NCBI GenBank assembly: GCA_015063225.1
Contig: SUSU01000004.1
Coordinates: 1 to 64,000 of the forward strand
DNA length: 64,000 nucleotides
From: Thermoplasmata archaeon
GTDB taxonomy: Archaea; Thermoplasmatota; Thermoplasmata; Methanomassiliicoccales; Methanomethylophilaceae
Direction: 5' to 3'
Shown: piece after piece, positions 40,874 through 50,340 of the stretch
Position numbering within the stretch: position 1 is the first letter of the stretch
How the letters are laid out: each line of letters begins with the position of its first letter
Program-made: the position numbers and the translations under genes
Notes under the pieces: model-generated
What the model was told of the DNA's origin: nothing
Database searches by the model: none
What the model saw: the letters and a program-made list of their open reading frames with translations, nothing else

Positions 40874-42973
40874 ATGAAGGAATTTCTCAATCCTCAGTCC
40901 GTAGCCGTCATCGGTGCTTCTGCCGATGAGACCAAACTCGGCGGAATGCTTGTGAAGAACATGCTCGACGCCGGTTTCGACACATCCAAACTCTTCCCCA
41001 TCAACCCCAAGGGCGGGGAGATCATGGGCCTCAAGGCCTACGCCAACATCAAGGACGTCCCCGAGCACGTCGATGTCGCCGTCATCTCCGTCAAGAGGGA
41101 TTTCGTCATCCAGGCGGTCAAGGACTGCGCGGATGCCGGAACCAAGTTCGTCTCCATCCTGACCGCCGGGTTCAAGGAGGACTCCCCCGAGGGAGCCGCC
41201 CTCGAGAAGGAGCTCGCCGCCGTCGGAAAGGAGAGGGGCGTCCGCATCATGGGTCCGAACTGCTTCGGAAACATGAACATCAGTGCCGGTGTCAACTACA
41301 CCTTCTCCCACATGGTCCCCAAATCCGGTAACATCTCCATCATGTCCCAGTCCGGGGCCGTCGGATCGTCCATCCTCGACTGGTTCATCACCAGCGGTGT
41401 CGGACTCGCCAACTTCTCCACCTTCGGTAACAAGTGCGACGTGGAGGAGGCCGAGGTGCTCAAGTACTACGCCGAGGACCCCAACACCAAGGTCATCGGA
41501 ATGTACGTCGAGGGCATCAGGGACGGAGAGGCCCTGCTCGAAGCCGTCGAGAACATGAAGGTCAAGAAGCCCATCGTCATCTTCAAGAGCGGAAAGACCG
41601 AGGCCGGTTCCAAGGCGGCTTCATCCCACACCGGATCCATCGCCGGTTCCGACGCCATCAACAACGTCGTCTTCAAGAAGCTCAACATCTTCCGCGCCTT
41701 CGACCTAGACGAGATGTTCGACGCCCTCCTGATGTTCTCCTGCTGCCCGCCCATGCACAAGGACGGACTCGCCATCATCACCAACGCCGGAGGTCTCGGA
41801 GTCATGTCCGCCGACGCCGCCTGGACCGCTCAGAACGTCCACGCCGCCAAGCTCGCCGACTCCACCATCCAGAGCATCATCAACGACATGCCCAAGGTCG
41901 CCGGCCTGACCAACCCCATCGACATCAGGGGAGATGCCGCGCCCCAGGACTTCAAGATCGCCATCGACAATGTGGTCAAGGACCCCGACGTGGGCGGACT
42001 CGTCATCATGGGTTCCCCCCTCGACACCGCCGACCTCGTCAACGTCGCGAAGCTCCTCGCCGAGATCAAGGACGACATCCCCTACCCCGCAGCCGTCTGC
42101 TTCGCCGGCGGAAAGAAGTGCGGTGACGCCAGCGCCATCCTGAAGGAGGCCAGGTTCCCCGTCTACCCCACCCCCGACAGAGCTGTCCGCGCCATGGACA
42201 TCATGCGCAAGTACTGCAAGGGTCTCGAGAAGGGCCACACCCCCATGCAGGTCCCCAAGACCGACGGCGCCCGCTCCAAGGTCAAGGCCATCATCGACGC
42301 CGCCATGAAGGAGGGCAGGTACTCCCTTACCGAGTCCGAGGGTAAGAAGATCCTCGACGCATACGGAATCGGAGTCCCCGGCGAGGCCACCGTGACCTCC
42401 GCCGACGAGGCCGCCAAGGAGGCCGCCCGCATCACCTTCCCCGTCGTCATGAAGATCGTCTCCCCCGACATCATGCACAAGTCCGATATCGGAGGAGTCG
42501 TCGTCGGAGTGAAGGACGAAGCCGCCGCGAAGGCCGCCTTCGAATCCATCATGAGCAACTGCAAGAAGAACGCCCCCGACGCCAAGCTCGTCGGTGTCTC
42601 CATCCAGCAGATGGTCTCCGGTCAGGAGGTCATCCTCTCCATGATGAGGGACGCCCAGTTCGGAGCCGTCGTGTCCTTCGGTCTCGGCGGAATCTTCGTC
42701 GAGATCCTCAGGGAGATCTCCCAGGTGCTCTGCCCCATGACCGAGGAGGAGCTCGATGAGATGATCACCTCCACCAAGGCGTTCAAGCTCCTCAACGGAG
42801 CCCGCGGACAGGCCAAGGCCGATATCGCATCCGTCAAGGACGCCATCAGGCGCATCGCCCTCATCGCCGCCGAGAACCCCGAGATCAAGGAGATCGAGAT
42901 CAACCCCGTCCTCGTGGGCCCCGACGGAAAGGGCAGCTACGCAGTCGACTGCGTCTGCACCCTGAACCACTGA
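40874..42973 (+). CDS. acd: Acetyl-/acyl-CoA synthetase (ADP-forming), alpha-beta fusion
   Basis: The 699-residue enzyme converts acyl-CoA, ADP and phosphate into acid, CoA and ATP, or the reverse. The N-terminal CoA-binding domain starts MKEFLNPQSVAVIGASADETKLGGMLVKN. The phosphohistidine block SKAASSHTGSIAGSDAIN lies near 250-265. The C-terminal ATP-grasp beta part begins about residue 475 (YSLTESEGKKILDAYGIGVPGEATV) and ends with EIEINPVLVGPDGKGSYAVDC. Alpha and beta are fused in the order alpha-beta. It has a palindrome-rich promoter (40721-40815) and a strong terminator. A 3' fragment is duplicated at 45481-45654. Confidence 0.94.
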   Translation: MKEFLNPQSVAVIGASADETKLGGMLVKNMLDAGFDTSKLFPINPKGGEIMGLKAYANIKDVPEHVDVAVISVKRDFVIQAVKDCADAGTKFVSILTAGFKEDSPEGAALEKELAAVGKERGVRIMGPNCFGNMNISAGVNYTFSHMVPKSGNISIMSQSGAVGSSILDWFITSGVGLANFSTFGNKCDVEEAEVLKYYAEDPNTKVIGMYVEGIRDGEALLEAVENMKVKKPIVIFKSGKTEAGSKAASSHTGSIAGSDAINNVVFKKLNIFRAFDLDEMFDALLMFSCCPPMHKDGLAIITNAGGLGVMSADAAWTAQNVHAAKLADSTIQSIINDMPKVAGLTNPIDIRGDAAPQDFKIAIDNVVKDPDVGGLVIMGSPLDTADLVNVAKLLAEIKDDIPYPAAVCFAGGKKCGDASAILKEARFPVYPTPDRAVRAMDIMRKYCKGLEKGHTPMQVPKTDGARSKVKAIIDAAMKEGRYSLTESEGKKILDAYGIGVPGEATVTSADEAAKEAARITFPVVMKIVSPDIMHKSDIGGVVVGVKDEAAAKAAFESIMSNCKKNAPDAKLVGVSIQQMVSGQEVILSMMRDAQFGAVVSFGLGGIFVEILREISQVLCPMTEEELDEMITSTKAFKLLNGARGQAKADIASVKDAIRRIALIAAENPEIKEIEINPVLVGPDGKGSYAVDCVCTLNH

Positions 42974-42983
42974 AACACTCAAC

Positions 42984-43012
42984 ACCGCCGTCCTCCGGGG
43001 CGGCGGTCCCCC
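42984..43012 (+). terminator. Terminator of acd
   Basis: ACCGCCG (42984-42990) pairs with CGGCGGT (43001-43007) across a 10-nt loop that can itself close CC/GG, then CCCCTTT. It starts 10 bp after the stop. A second copy of the whole arrangement follows the acd remnant at 45624-45647. Confidence 0.75.
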
Positions 43013-43033
43013 TTTCATATCGTTCTTTCGGGG

Positions 43034-44164
43034 TCACTCCGCGGAACGTCCCCTGCCGATTGCGGCCCTGATGCGCTCCAGCAGGACGGGGCCGTACACG
43101 CAGATCGCCATGCATATGACCATGGTTGCGAAGAAGATCAGGACCTTGTCCGACGAGATAAGCTCCGCAGGGAGCCAGTCGTCAGGACCGAAGGTGAAGA
43201 ACGGGATCGTTAAGAAAGCGACGACGAAACCGTGGAACAGCAGGATGCCGAAAGTGTGCCTGCCGATGGATGATAAAAGTCTCGTTACCGGCCGTACCTT
43301 CACCACGATTGCCGCCATGCAGAGATAGGCCGTGTTGATCAGCAGCACTTCAACAAAGTACGAAAGGAACGAATATCCTCCGTACTCCCCGTAATACGCC
43401 CGGGTAATCTTGGTGCCGGGCGGGAATATGGCGACCAGGATGATACCGGCGGCAAGAGAGCCCAGGAACAGGGCCCAGAACCTCCAGGATCCCCATCTGA
43501 AATCCTGGACCCTCTCGATGAGCCTGACCTTGGCGGCCATCGCACCCGCCATCATGAAGGATGCGGCCGCGAGGGAGATATGGGCGTAGAACGGGAGCCC
43601 GTACGGATACAGCTCCCTGAGGGCACAAGCGGCCACGACCAACACGGCCAGGGCGGCGATGGAACGCTTCCAGTCGTCGATGACATGATCCGCGAGGGCG
43701 TAGAAAACGACGAATGCGACGAGCATGGCCCAGATGTAATAGTATCCGATGCAGTTCATGCATCCCGACCACGTGACTCCGCTGTCCAGGGGCACGAACG
43801 ACTTGTTGAGGGCCATCCCGAGAGACAGTGCATTGACGAAATCGTCCGAATCCACGTTCTGTCCCCACACCACGCACCAGACGTAACTGAGTGCCGTGAT
43901 CACGACCGTACATACCGTCAGAGCAACGGCCAGCTGGAAGAAACGCTTCTTCATGTTAGCGACGAAACCCCTGCCGGGACGGTAGAAATAACCCGAGAGC
44001 AGCATGAATCCGAAAAGCCCGAGGAAGAGGCACTGGAAGATGACGGGAGACTCGGAATCCCCGTTCATGGCAAACAGCACGTGGGTCAGGACGACCAATG
44101 TTATCACGACGCCTTTGAAGATGTCCACGAGGGATAGTCTGCTACCGGCCTCCGATTCCTCCAT
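43034..44164 (-). CDS. Acyltransferase-3 family membrane protein (copy A)
   Basis: This 376-residue protein has about ten membrane helices. It follows the acyltransferase-3 layout: an N-terminal helix with SLVDIFKGVVITLVVLTHVLF (the basic/His active-site region; the family usually shows R-x-x-D-x-x-R...H), GFMLLSGYFYRPG, and a C-terminal HTFGILLFHGFVVAF helix. Members O-acetylate or acylate cell-surface sugars or lipids. It is the most diverged of three tandem paralogues (43034-46806). The gene converges on acd. Confidence 0.82.
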   Translation of the reverse strand: MEESEAGSRLSLVDIFKGVVITLVVLTHVLFAMNGDSESPVIFQCLFLGLFGFMLLSGYFYRPGRGFVANMKKRFFQLAVALTVCTVVITALSYVWCVVWGQNVDSDDFVNALSLGMALNKSFVPLDSGVTWSGCMNCIGYYYIWAMLVAFVVFYALADHVIDDWKRSIAALAVLVVAACALRELYPYGLPFYAHISLAAASFMMAGAMAAKVRLIERVQDFRWGSWRFWALFLGSLAAGIILVAIFPPGTKITRAYYGEYGGYSFLSYFVEVLLINTAYLCMAAIVVKVRPVTRLLSSIGRHTFGILLFHGFVVAFLTIPFFTFGPDDWLPAELISSDKVLIFFATMVICMAICVYGPVLLERIRAAIGRGRSAE

Positions 44165-44269
44165 ATCTGGTAATAAAACAGATGATATTACAATCTTTAG
44201 CAACAAGGCTGCTGAACTGAGCGATAACCCTCCGGAAAGCATGATTCCCGCTCCGGCCACGGAACGGAT

Positions 44270-45385
44270 TCAATCCTTGTTTCTGACTCCTTTCAGGCGC
44301 TCCAGGACCGCAGGGCCGCATATGCAGATCACCAGACAGATGACCACGGTGACGGCCGCGATGGCCGTCCTCGGCACGACCCCGAGCTCCTCGGGCAGCC
44401 ATACGGTCCTCGACAGGGTGTAGAAGGGCATCACCATCATGGCAGCGATCGTTGCGTGGAGAAGGAGGAGTCCGAGAGAGTGCTTCCCGCAGACGACGAA
44501 GGCGTCGCTCAGCAGGGGGATCCTCGAGAAGAACGTACAGAAGTACATCATGAACACGGACGCAACGACCGCCTCGACATAGTAGGGGACCGCGGAATAA
44601 CCGCCGTAATCGCCGAACATCATCTGTTCGAACCTGATGTTAGGCGGCAGGAGGAAGACCAGGACGAGGGACACCGCCATGCTCAGAATCAGCGGCACCC
44701 AGTATCTCCACGACCTCCATTCCAGCGAATCGATGCGCTCGAGGACGCCGTACTGCTTGAAGGCGGACCCGGTGAACATGAACGCGGCACCAATCATGGA
44801 CAGGTGGAAGTAGAACGGGAAGGTGTACGGATACAGTTCCCTGTAGGCGATGGACATGACGATGAGGGCCGCGATGAGGGCGATCCTCAGGCGTATGTCC
44901 TTGCGGACACGACCCTCGAGAGCATAGAATATCACGAATGCACCGATCATGAGCCAGAGGAAGTAATATCCGATACCGTTGCCGCAGAATTCCCATGTCG
45001 TCGGGGTGTCGAGGGGATCGAAGGCCTTGTGCAGGCTGAACATGAACAGGAAACCGTCGTAGAGGTCGGAGGGGTGGATGGGCTGTCCCCAGAGAGCGGC
45101 CCACAGATAGCTGATGACCGTGAGGGCGACACAGCAGATAACCAAGGCCAAGAGAAGCACGGTGACGCGTTTCTTCATGTTCTCGGCGAAACTCCTCTCG
45201 GGCCTGTAGAAGTATCCCGATATCATCAAGAACACCATCAATCCAAGATACAGGGTCTGGATGACCGCGTTGGGGGAACCGACATCGGATTTCGTCGCGA
45301 AACAGATGTGGCAGAAGACGATGATCAGAATCGCCACGCCTTTGAAGACATCGATGGACCTTACGCGGGCAGTATTCCCGTCCAT
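44270..45385 (-). CDS. Acyltransferase-3 family membrane protein (copy B)
   Basis: The 371-residue paralogue opens MDGNTARVRSIDVFKGVAILIIVFCHICFA, with R-S-I-D-V-F-K-G and the histidine of the first helix conserved, then FLMISGYFYRPERSFAENMKKR and GKHSLGLLLLHATIAAMM. About ten membrane helices are predicted. It is much closer to copy C than to copy A through most of its length, but lacks the C-terminal RIRAA segment shared by A and C. It lies 105 bp before copy A on the same strand. Confidence 0.84.
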   Translation of the reverse strand: MDGNTARVRSIDVFKGVAILIIVFCHICFATKSDVGSPNAVIQTLYLGLMVFLMISGYFYRPERSFAENMKKRVTVLLLALVICCVALTVISYLWAALWGQPIHPSDLYDGFLFMFSLHKAFDPLDTPTTWEFCGNGIGYYFLWLMIGAFVIFYALEGRVRKDIRLRIALIAALIVMSIAYRELYPYTFPFYFHLSMIGAAFMFTGSAFKQYGVLERIDSLEWRSWRYWVPLILSMAVSLVLVFLLPPNIRFEQMMFGDYGGYSAVPYYVEAVVASVFMMYFCTFFSRIPLLSDAFVVCGKHSLGLLLLHATIAAMMVMPFYTLSRTVWLPEELGVVPRTAIAAVTVVICLVICICGPAVLERLKGVRNKD

Positions 45386-45480
45386 GCGGGAGTAACCGAC
45401 AATACCTGTTAAAACAGTAGTCCAAGGAACACAGTCACGGGGATGATCCCCGATAGGACAGATCCCGGTTCCGTAAGGGG

Positions 45481-45654
45481 CCGCCATCAGGCGCATCTCC
45501 GTCATCGCTGCCGAGAACCCCGAGATCAAGGAGATCGAGATCAAACCCGTCCTCATGGGCCCCGACGGAAAGGGCAGCTATGCGGTCGACTGCGCCTGCA
45601 CCCTGAACCACTGAAACACTCAAACCGCCGTCCTCCGGGACGGCGGTCCTCTTT
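45481..45654 (+). pseudogene. Duplicated 3' remnant of acd with its terminator
   Basis: Bases 45481-45654 repeat 42840-43013 at roughly 90% identity. The remnant encodes AIRRISVIAAENPEIKEIEI, then KPVLMGPDGKGSYAVDCACT and LNH plus stop, i.e. the last about 44 codons of acd with a few substitutions, followed by the same terminator hairpin. No start codon or ribosome entry precedes it, and similarity stops abruptly at about 45481. It is a non-functional duplicate, though its reading frame is still open, so the event is fairly recent or under conversion. Confidence 0.85.
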
Positions 45655-45656
45655 TA
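45624..45656 (+). terminator. Duplicate of the acd terminator
   Basis: ACCGCCG (45624-45630) and CGGCGGT (45641-45647) with the same 10-nt loop as the acd terminator, followed by CCTCTTTTAT. On the minus strand it lies past the stop of acyltransferase C, so it may now serve that gene. Confidence 0.65.
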
Positions 45657-45672
45657 TCGGAACTTCACTGGC

Positions 45673-46806
45673 TCATTCGGAAGGGTGTTCGACGCCGACC
45701 CCGAGTGCGGCCCTGATGCGCTTCAGCACGGCGGGACCGTACATGCAGATGGCCAGACTCACTATGAGGGTCGCGAATGCGAGGACGACCCTCATGGACA
45801 TGCCGAGGTCATCGGGCAGCCATACATCCCGAGACAGCGTATAGAATGGCATGACCATCATGGCAACGAGAGAACAGTGGAGCAGGAGCAGTCCGAGCGA
45901 ATGCCTGCCGCAGACGATGAGGAAACCGCTGAACACGGGGATCTTCGATACGATGACGCACATGTACATCATGAATACGGATGTCACGAGGGCCTCGAAG
46001 TAGTAGGGCACCGCGGAATAACCGCCGTAATCTCCGAATATCATCTGGTCGAAACTGATGCCGGGCGGCAGGAAGAATACGAGCACCAGGGAAATAACGA
46101 GACTCAGAAGGAACAGCGCCCAATAACGAGGGGATTTCCATTCGAACCTATCGATGTATTCGAAGACCCCGTACTGCTTGAGTGCGGATCCGGTGAACAT
46201 AAACGCGGCACCCATCAGGGACAAATGGAAGAAGAACGGGAAGATGTACGGATACAGCTCCCGGTAGGCGATGCTTGAAGCGATGAGGATCGCTATGACT
46301 GCGATCCTCAGACGGATGTCCTTGCGCACACGGCCCTCCAAGGCATAGAAGATTACGAAACCGCCTAACATGAGCCAGAGGAAATAATACCCTACGCCGT
46401 TACCGCAGAAGCTCCAAACCGTCGGAGTATTGTCCAGGGGATCGAATGCCTTGTGGATGCACAACATGTAACTAATCCCCCCGGGCAGGTCCGACGGCTG
46501 GATCGGCTGACCCCAAAGGACCGCCCACCCATAGCTTATGACGGGGAGGGCGAAACAGCAGATGAGCAAAGCCACGAGAAGAACGCTTATGCGTTTCCTC
46601 ATGTTATCGGCGAAACTCCTGTCGGGCCTGTAGAAATAGCCCGATATCATCAGGAACACCATCAACCCGAGATACATGTCCTGGATGATGATATTGGGGG
46701 TTCCGACACCCGATCTGGCGACACAGACGTGGCAGAATATGATGACAATGATTGCCGCACCCTTGAAAACGTCGATGGATCTGATGCGGGACGTACTCCC
46801 GTCCAT
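45673..46806 (-). CDS. Acyltransferase-3 family membrane protein (copy C)
   Basis: The 377-residue paralogue opens MDGSTSRIRSIDVFKGAAIIVIIFCHVCVA and carries FLMISGYFYRPDRSFADNMRKR, ALEGRVRKDIRLRIAVIAILI and GRHSLGLLLLHCSLVAMM, nearly superimposable on copy B. Its C-terminus (GPAVLKRIRAALGVG) instead resembles copy A (GPVLLERIRAAIGRG). Thus the 3' end appears to have come along with the acd remnant that lies beside it. About ten membrane helices. Function as for the other copies: probable surface O-acyltransferase. Confidence 0.84.
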   Translation of the reverse strand: MDGSTSRIRSIDVFKGAAIIVIIFCHVCVARSGVGTPNIIIQDMYLGLMVFLMISGYFYRPDRSFADNMRKRISVLLVALLICCFALPVISYGWAVLWGQPIQPSDLPGGISYMLCIHKAFDPLDNTPTVWSFCGNGVGYYFLWLMLGGFVIFYALEGRVRKDIRLRIAVIAILIASSIAYRELYPYIFPFFFHLSLMGAAFMFTGSALKQYGVFEYIDRFEWKSPRYWALFLLSLVISLVLVFFLPPGISFDQMIFGDYGGYSAVPYYFEALVTSVFMMYMCVIVSKIPVFSGFLIVCGRHSLGLLLLHCSLVAMMVMPFYTLSRDVWLPDDLGMSMRVVLAFATLIVSLAICMYGPAVLKRIRAALGVGVEHPSE

Positions 46807-46843
46807 ACCACGTAATGCAGAATTCGAGATAAAAACGGCACTG

Positions 46844-48448
46844 TCAGGAATCCTGGAGGGCCCTGTAGTCGATCTTCCCCACCTTGGTCTTCGGAAGGGT
46901 GTCCACGAACTCATATTCCCTGGGTTTCGAGTAGGCGCTTATGTTCGACCTCATGAACGCCCTCAGCTCGTCACGGGTCTCGTCCGTCGGGGGCACTCCG
47001 TCAGCGAGGACCACGAAGGCCTTCACCTTCTCCCCGCGGAACTGGTCGGTGACGCCGATGACGCAGCATTCGCTGACGAGGGGGCTCCTGCAGAGGGTGT
47101 TCTCGACCTGGGCGGGGTACACGTTGTAGCCGGAGGTGACAATCATGCGCTTGAAACGTCCCTTGAAAAGCAGGTATCCGTCGGCATCCTTCTCCCCGAT
47201 ATCACCGGTATGGAGCCAGACATGTCCGTCAGGGTGTTCCATGAACACCTTGTCGGCTGTCTCGGACCCATCCAGGTAGCCCGCCATGAGCGAGGGGCCG
47301 CGGATGCATATCTCCCCCTCCGTACCGTCGGGGACCTCATCAGCAGTACCAAGTCCGACGATGCGCACCTCATGGTCCGCCAGAGGGAGACCGACCGAAT
47401 CCTCCCTGTATTCACCCTTGGGCATGACGGCGACTGCGGCCACTGTCTCGGTGAGCCCGTATCCGACCTGTACTCCCGCGGCGCCGTGTTCCCTGAAGAA
47501 TGCGTTCATTTCGCGCAGGTCGGAGACGGACATCAGGTCCCCTCCACAGAACATGACGCGGATGAACGACAGGTCGGACGAGGCCAAGAACGGATTCTCC
47601 ACCATCTTCTTGAACAGGGAGGGCACACCGATGATGGCATCGATCCTTTTCTTGACCACGGCCTTGCACACGGAATCTATGGTGAACGTCGGCATGAGGA
47701 TGCACTCGACACCGATGCACAGCGGCGCATGGATGCAGGTACACAGACCGAACCCGTGGAAGAGGGGCATTATCGAAAGAACACGCGATACCTCGGAGAT
47801 ATCGATGAGCCCGAGCATGCAGGACATGGATGAGTTGATCGAACGGTTAGTGTGTACCGCACCTTTGCTGGTACCCGTCGTCCCTCCCGTATAGAGGACC
47901 ACCGCAGTGTCTTCCGGAGACGTGTCTGGCTCTGTTGCAGGAGCGGTCGGACCGACCCACGCTACGACCGAGTCGGAATAGCTGATCCTTAGCCTCTTCC
48001 CGACGGTCGCCAAACGTTTGAGCGGCGGAAGCATGGTGTAGGGGGAGACGGGCATCACGAAGGACAGGCCGTTATCATCGCCGGGTTCCGGGAACGAACC
48101 TAGGAGGGAATCAAGGATGATCGCGGCCTTGCAATCCGAATCCCTCACGTAGAACGACAGTTCGTTGGGGGACGAAAGCGGATGGACCATCACGGAAACC
48201 GCTCCGATGCGGTTGACGGCGTAGAACGCTATCAGCGCCTGAGGGATATTGGGGAGGCATATCGCCACCCTGTCTCCGCGTTTGACGCCCAGATACGTCA
48301 AACGGTCAGAGAAGGAGATGATATCCGCATACATGTCGCCGCAGGTGCGCCTGCTCCCGAGAAAATCGTAAGCGGGCGATGATGGATGGTCTTGGAACGC
48401 CTTCTTCAGCGCCCCGAATATTGTCAACCCGCTCACATCAGTATCCAT
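46844..48448 (-). CDS. AMP-forming acyl-CoA synthetase/ligase
   Basis: The 534-residue adenylate-forming enzyme activates a carboxylic acid with ATP and CoA. The phosphate loop VVLYTGGTTGTSKGAVHTNRS, the VGYGLTETVAAVAVMPKGE motif, LHTGDIGEKDADGYLLFKGR, and the C-terminal lysine region PKTKVGKIDYRALQ are all present. Size and motifs suit a medium/long-chain or aryl acid ligase; the acid is unknown. ATG at 48448 is preferred to the in-frame TTG at 48457. A minus-strand TATA-like GGATATAG lies at about 48495-48502. It stands 38 bp before acyltransferase C, so acid activation could supply that acyltransferase; this is speculative. Confidence 0.9.
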   Translation of the reverse strand: MDTDVSGLTIFGALKKAFQDHPSSPAYDFLGSRRTCGDMYADIISFSDRLTYLGVKRGDRVAICLPNIPQALIAFYAVNRIGAVSVMVHPLSSPNELSFYVRDSDCKAAIILDSLLGSFPEPGDDNGLSFVMPVSPYTMLPPLKRLATVGKRLRISYSDSVVAWVGPTAPATEPDTSPEDTAVVLYTGGTTGTSKGAVHTNRSINSSMSCMLGLIDISEVSRVLSIMPLFHGFGLCTCIHAPLCIGVECILMPTFTIDSVCKAVVKKRIDAIIGVPSLFKKMVENPFLASSDLSFIRVMFCGGDLMSVSDLREMNAFFREHGAAGVQVGYGLTETVAAVAVMPKGEYREDSVGLPLADHEVRIVGLGTADEVPDGTEGEICIRGPSLMAGYLDGSETADKVFMEHPDGHVWLHTGDIGEKDADGYLLFKGRFKRMIVTSGYNVYPAQVENTLCRSPLVSECCVIGVTDQFRGEKVKAFVVLADGVPPTDETRDELRAFMRSNISAYSKPREYEFVDTLPKTKVGKIDYRALQDS

Positions 48449-48538
48449 CGTCGTCAACCGGCTCTCGCGTGCATGACAAATACACGCTTATGACTATATC
48501 CAACAACCATTCTATAAAAGTACGGCAATCCCGCGCCC

Positions 48539-49339
48539 ATGACTTCAGAACTCATCTTCGTCGGACTCGGCCTAAGCGGCACCGGCGGAATGACGGTATC
48601 CGCCCTTGAGGCCCTCCGCGAATGCGACAAGATCTACGGGGAGTTCTACACATCCAGCGTCATCGGCGCCGAGGTATCCGACCTCGAGAAGGCCATCGGC
48701 AAGAAGATCAACATCCTTTACCGCGCCGACGTCGAGGAGGGGCAGTCCGTGATCGAGGACGCGAGGCAGATGAGGGTCGCTTTCATAACCGCCGGGGACA
48801 CCATGCTCGCCACCACCCACGTGGACCTCCGCATACAGGCAAAATATGCCGGGATCCCCGTCCGCATCTTCAACGGAGTGTCCATCTTCTCCGCCGCACC
48901 CACCGCCTTCGGGCTCCAGCCCTACAAGTTCGGCAGGACCGTCACCCTGCCCTTCCTGGAGATGAACTACCAGCCCAAATCCCCCTACGACCACATCATG
49001 GAGAACAAGAAGAGGGGACTACACACCCTCATCCTTCTCGACATCAGGGCCGAGGAACTCCGCTACATGACCGCGAAGGACGCCATCGAGTGGCTGCTCG
49101 CAGGCGAGGAGAAATGGCAGGAGGGGCTGATCACCGACAAGACCCTCCTGTGCGTGGTCTCCCACGCTGGCGCCCCCGACCAGAAGATCGTCGCCGGTTA
49201 TCCCCGCGACCTCCTCCAGATGGACCTCGGCGCTCCCCTGCAGTCCCTCGTCCTCCCCGGAAACCTCCACTTCATGGAGGCCGAGGCACTCGTCGATTTC
49301 GCCGGCGCCCCCGAGGAGATCATCCAGGATGAGGACTGA
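48539..49339 (+). CDS. dphB: Diphthine synthase
   Basis: The 266-residue SAM-dependent methyltransferase adds methyl groups during diphthamide formation on elongation factor 2. It has the SUMT-like fold of the family: LIFVGLGLSGTGGMTVSALEALRECDKIYGEFYTS, then AFITAGDTMLATTHVDLRIQAK and SIFSAAPTAFGLQPYKFGRTVTLPF. A TATA box TCTATAAAAG at about 48513-48522 puts the transcript start at the ATG (leaderless). Its stop overlaps the trm5 start (TGATG). Confidence 0.95.
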   Translation: MTSELIFVGLGLSGTGGMTVSALEALRECDKIYGEFYTSSVIGAEVSDLEKAIGKKINILYRADVEEGQSVIEDARQMRVAFITAGDTMLATTHVDLRIQAKYAGIPVRIFNGVSIFSAAPTAFGLQPYKFGRTVTLPFLEMNYQPKSPYDHIMENKKRGLHTLILLDIRAEELRYMTAKDAIEWLLAGEEKWQEGLITDKTLLCVVSHAGAPDQKIVAGYPRDLLQMDLGAPLQSLVLPGNLHFMEAEALVDFAGAPEEIIQDED

Positions 49340-50340
49340 TGGCGAAGTGCATCCGCGTCCCCAAGTCCGAGGCGGAGAAGGCCCGCCGCACCGCGATAGA
49401 TGCGGACATGCTCGACCTCGGCTACCGCATAGGTTCCGAGGACGGTTTCATCCTCATCCCCGTGAAGGGGGATGTGGAGGGATACGAGACCGTCGAGGCG
49501 GACCTCCGCCCCCAGGAGAGGCACGTCACGGATTACCGCGTGGCCGTGAAGGGTATCCCCGAGGAGCTCAGGGATTCCCTCCCCTCCTCCTTCGACATCG
49601 TCGGCGACATAATCATCATGAAGTTCCCCGACGAGCTCGTCCCTTACGAGAGCTACATCGGCGAGGCCCTCCTCGCGGTCACCCCGAACATCCGCGCCGT
49701 CTTCAGCGACGGAGGGGTGAAGGGGGAGTTCAGGATCAGGGAGCTGGAACGCATCGCCGGGACCGGCGACGCCGTCACCATACACAGGGAGAACGGTGTC
49801 CGCCTGCAGACGGACCCCTCCGTCGTCTACTTCAACCCCCGCCTCTCGGGAGAAAGAGCCAGGGTGGCTTCCCTTGTCAAACCCGGAGAGATCATAATCG
49901 ACATGTTCGGGGGCGTCGCACCCTTCGGATGCGTCATATGCAGGAACTCCGAACCGGAGACGGTCTACTCGATCGACCTCAATCCCGAATGCCTCCCGTT
50001 CGCTCAGGAGAACGCACGTCTGAACAAGATAACCAACCTGGTCCCCATGTGCGGGGACTCCACCGCCCTCATCAAGGACCTCCCCCCTGCGGACAGGATA
50101 ATCATGAACCTTCCCCAGATGGCCGATGCCTTCCTCCCCGATGCACTCGCCCACATCAAACCCTCGGGAGTCGTCCACATGCACATGGTGCTGGAACGCG
50201 ACGAGGTTGAGGATTACAAGGCGGACCTGTCCGAAAAGATGGCGGAGAAGGGCTTCGCCATCAACATCGAATCCTGCATCGAACTGAAGAACTACTCCCC
50301 CACGAAAGGGGTGTACGTCTTCGATATCCGCCCGGCCTGA
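49339..50340 (+). CDS. trm5: tRNA (guanine37-N1)-methyltransferase, Trm5-type
   Basis: The 333-residue enzyme has an N-terminal substrate-recognition domain and a Rossmann domain: IIIDMFGGVAPFGCVICRN (motif I), YSIDLNPECLPFAQENARLN, and IIMNLPQMADAFL (N-L-P-Q, the catalytic motif of the Trm5/Tyw2 group). N-L-P with DMFGGVAPF favours Trm5 over Tyw2. It methylates G37 next to the anticodon and overlaps dphB by one base, so both translation-related genes are coupled. Confidence 0.9.
   Translation: MAKCIRVPKSEAEKARRTAIDADMLDLGYRIGSEDGFILIPVKGDVEGYETVEADLRPQERHVTDYRVAVKGIPEELRDSLPSSFDIVGDIIIMKFPDELVPYESYIGEALLAVTPNIRAVFSDGGVKGEFRIRELERIAGTGDAVTIHRENGVRLQTDPSVVYFNPRLSGERARVASLVKPGEIIIDMFGGVAPFGCVICRNSEPETVYSIDLNPECLPFAQENARLNKITNLVPMCGDSTALIKDLPPADRIIMNLPQMADAFLPDALAHIKPSGVVHMHMVLERDEVEDYKADLSEKMAEKGFAINIESCIELKNYSPTKGVYVFDIRPA

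Noticed and set aside
45435-45623. Minus-strand short frame over the acd remnant
   Set aside because: It is the antisense shadow of the duplicated acd 3' end, just like the frame opposite the intact copy.
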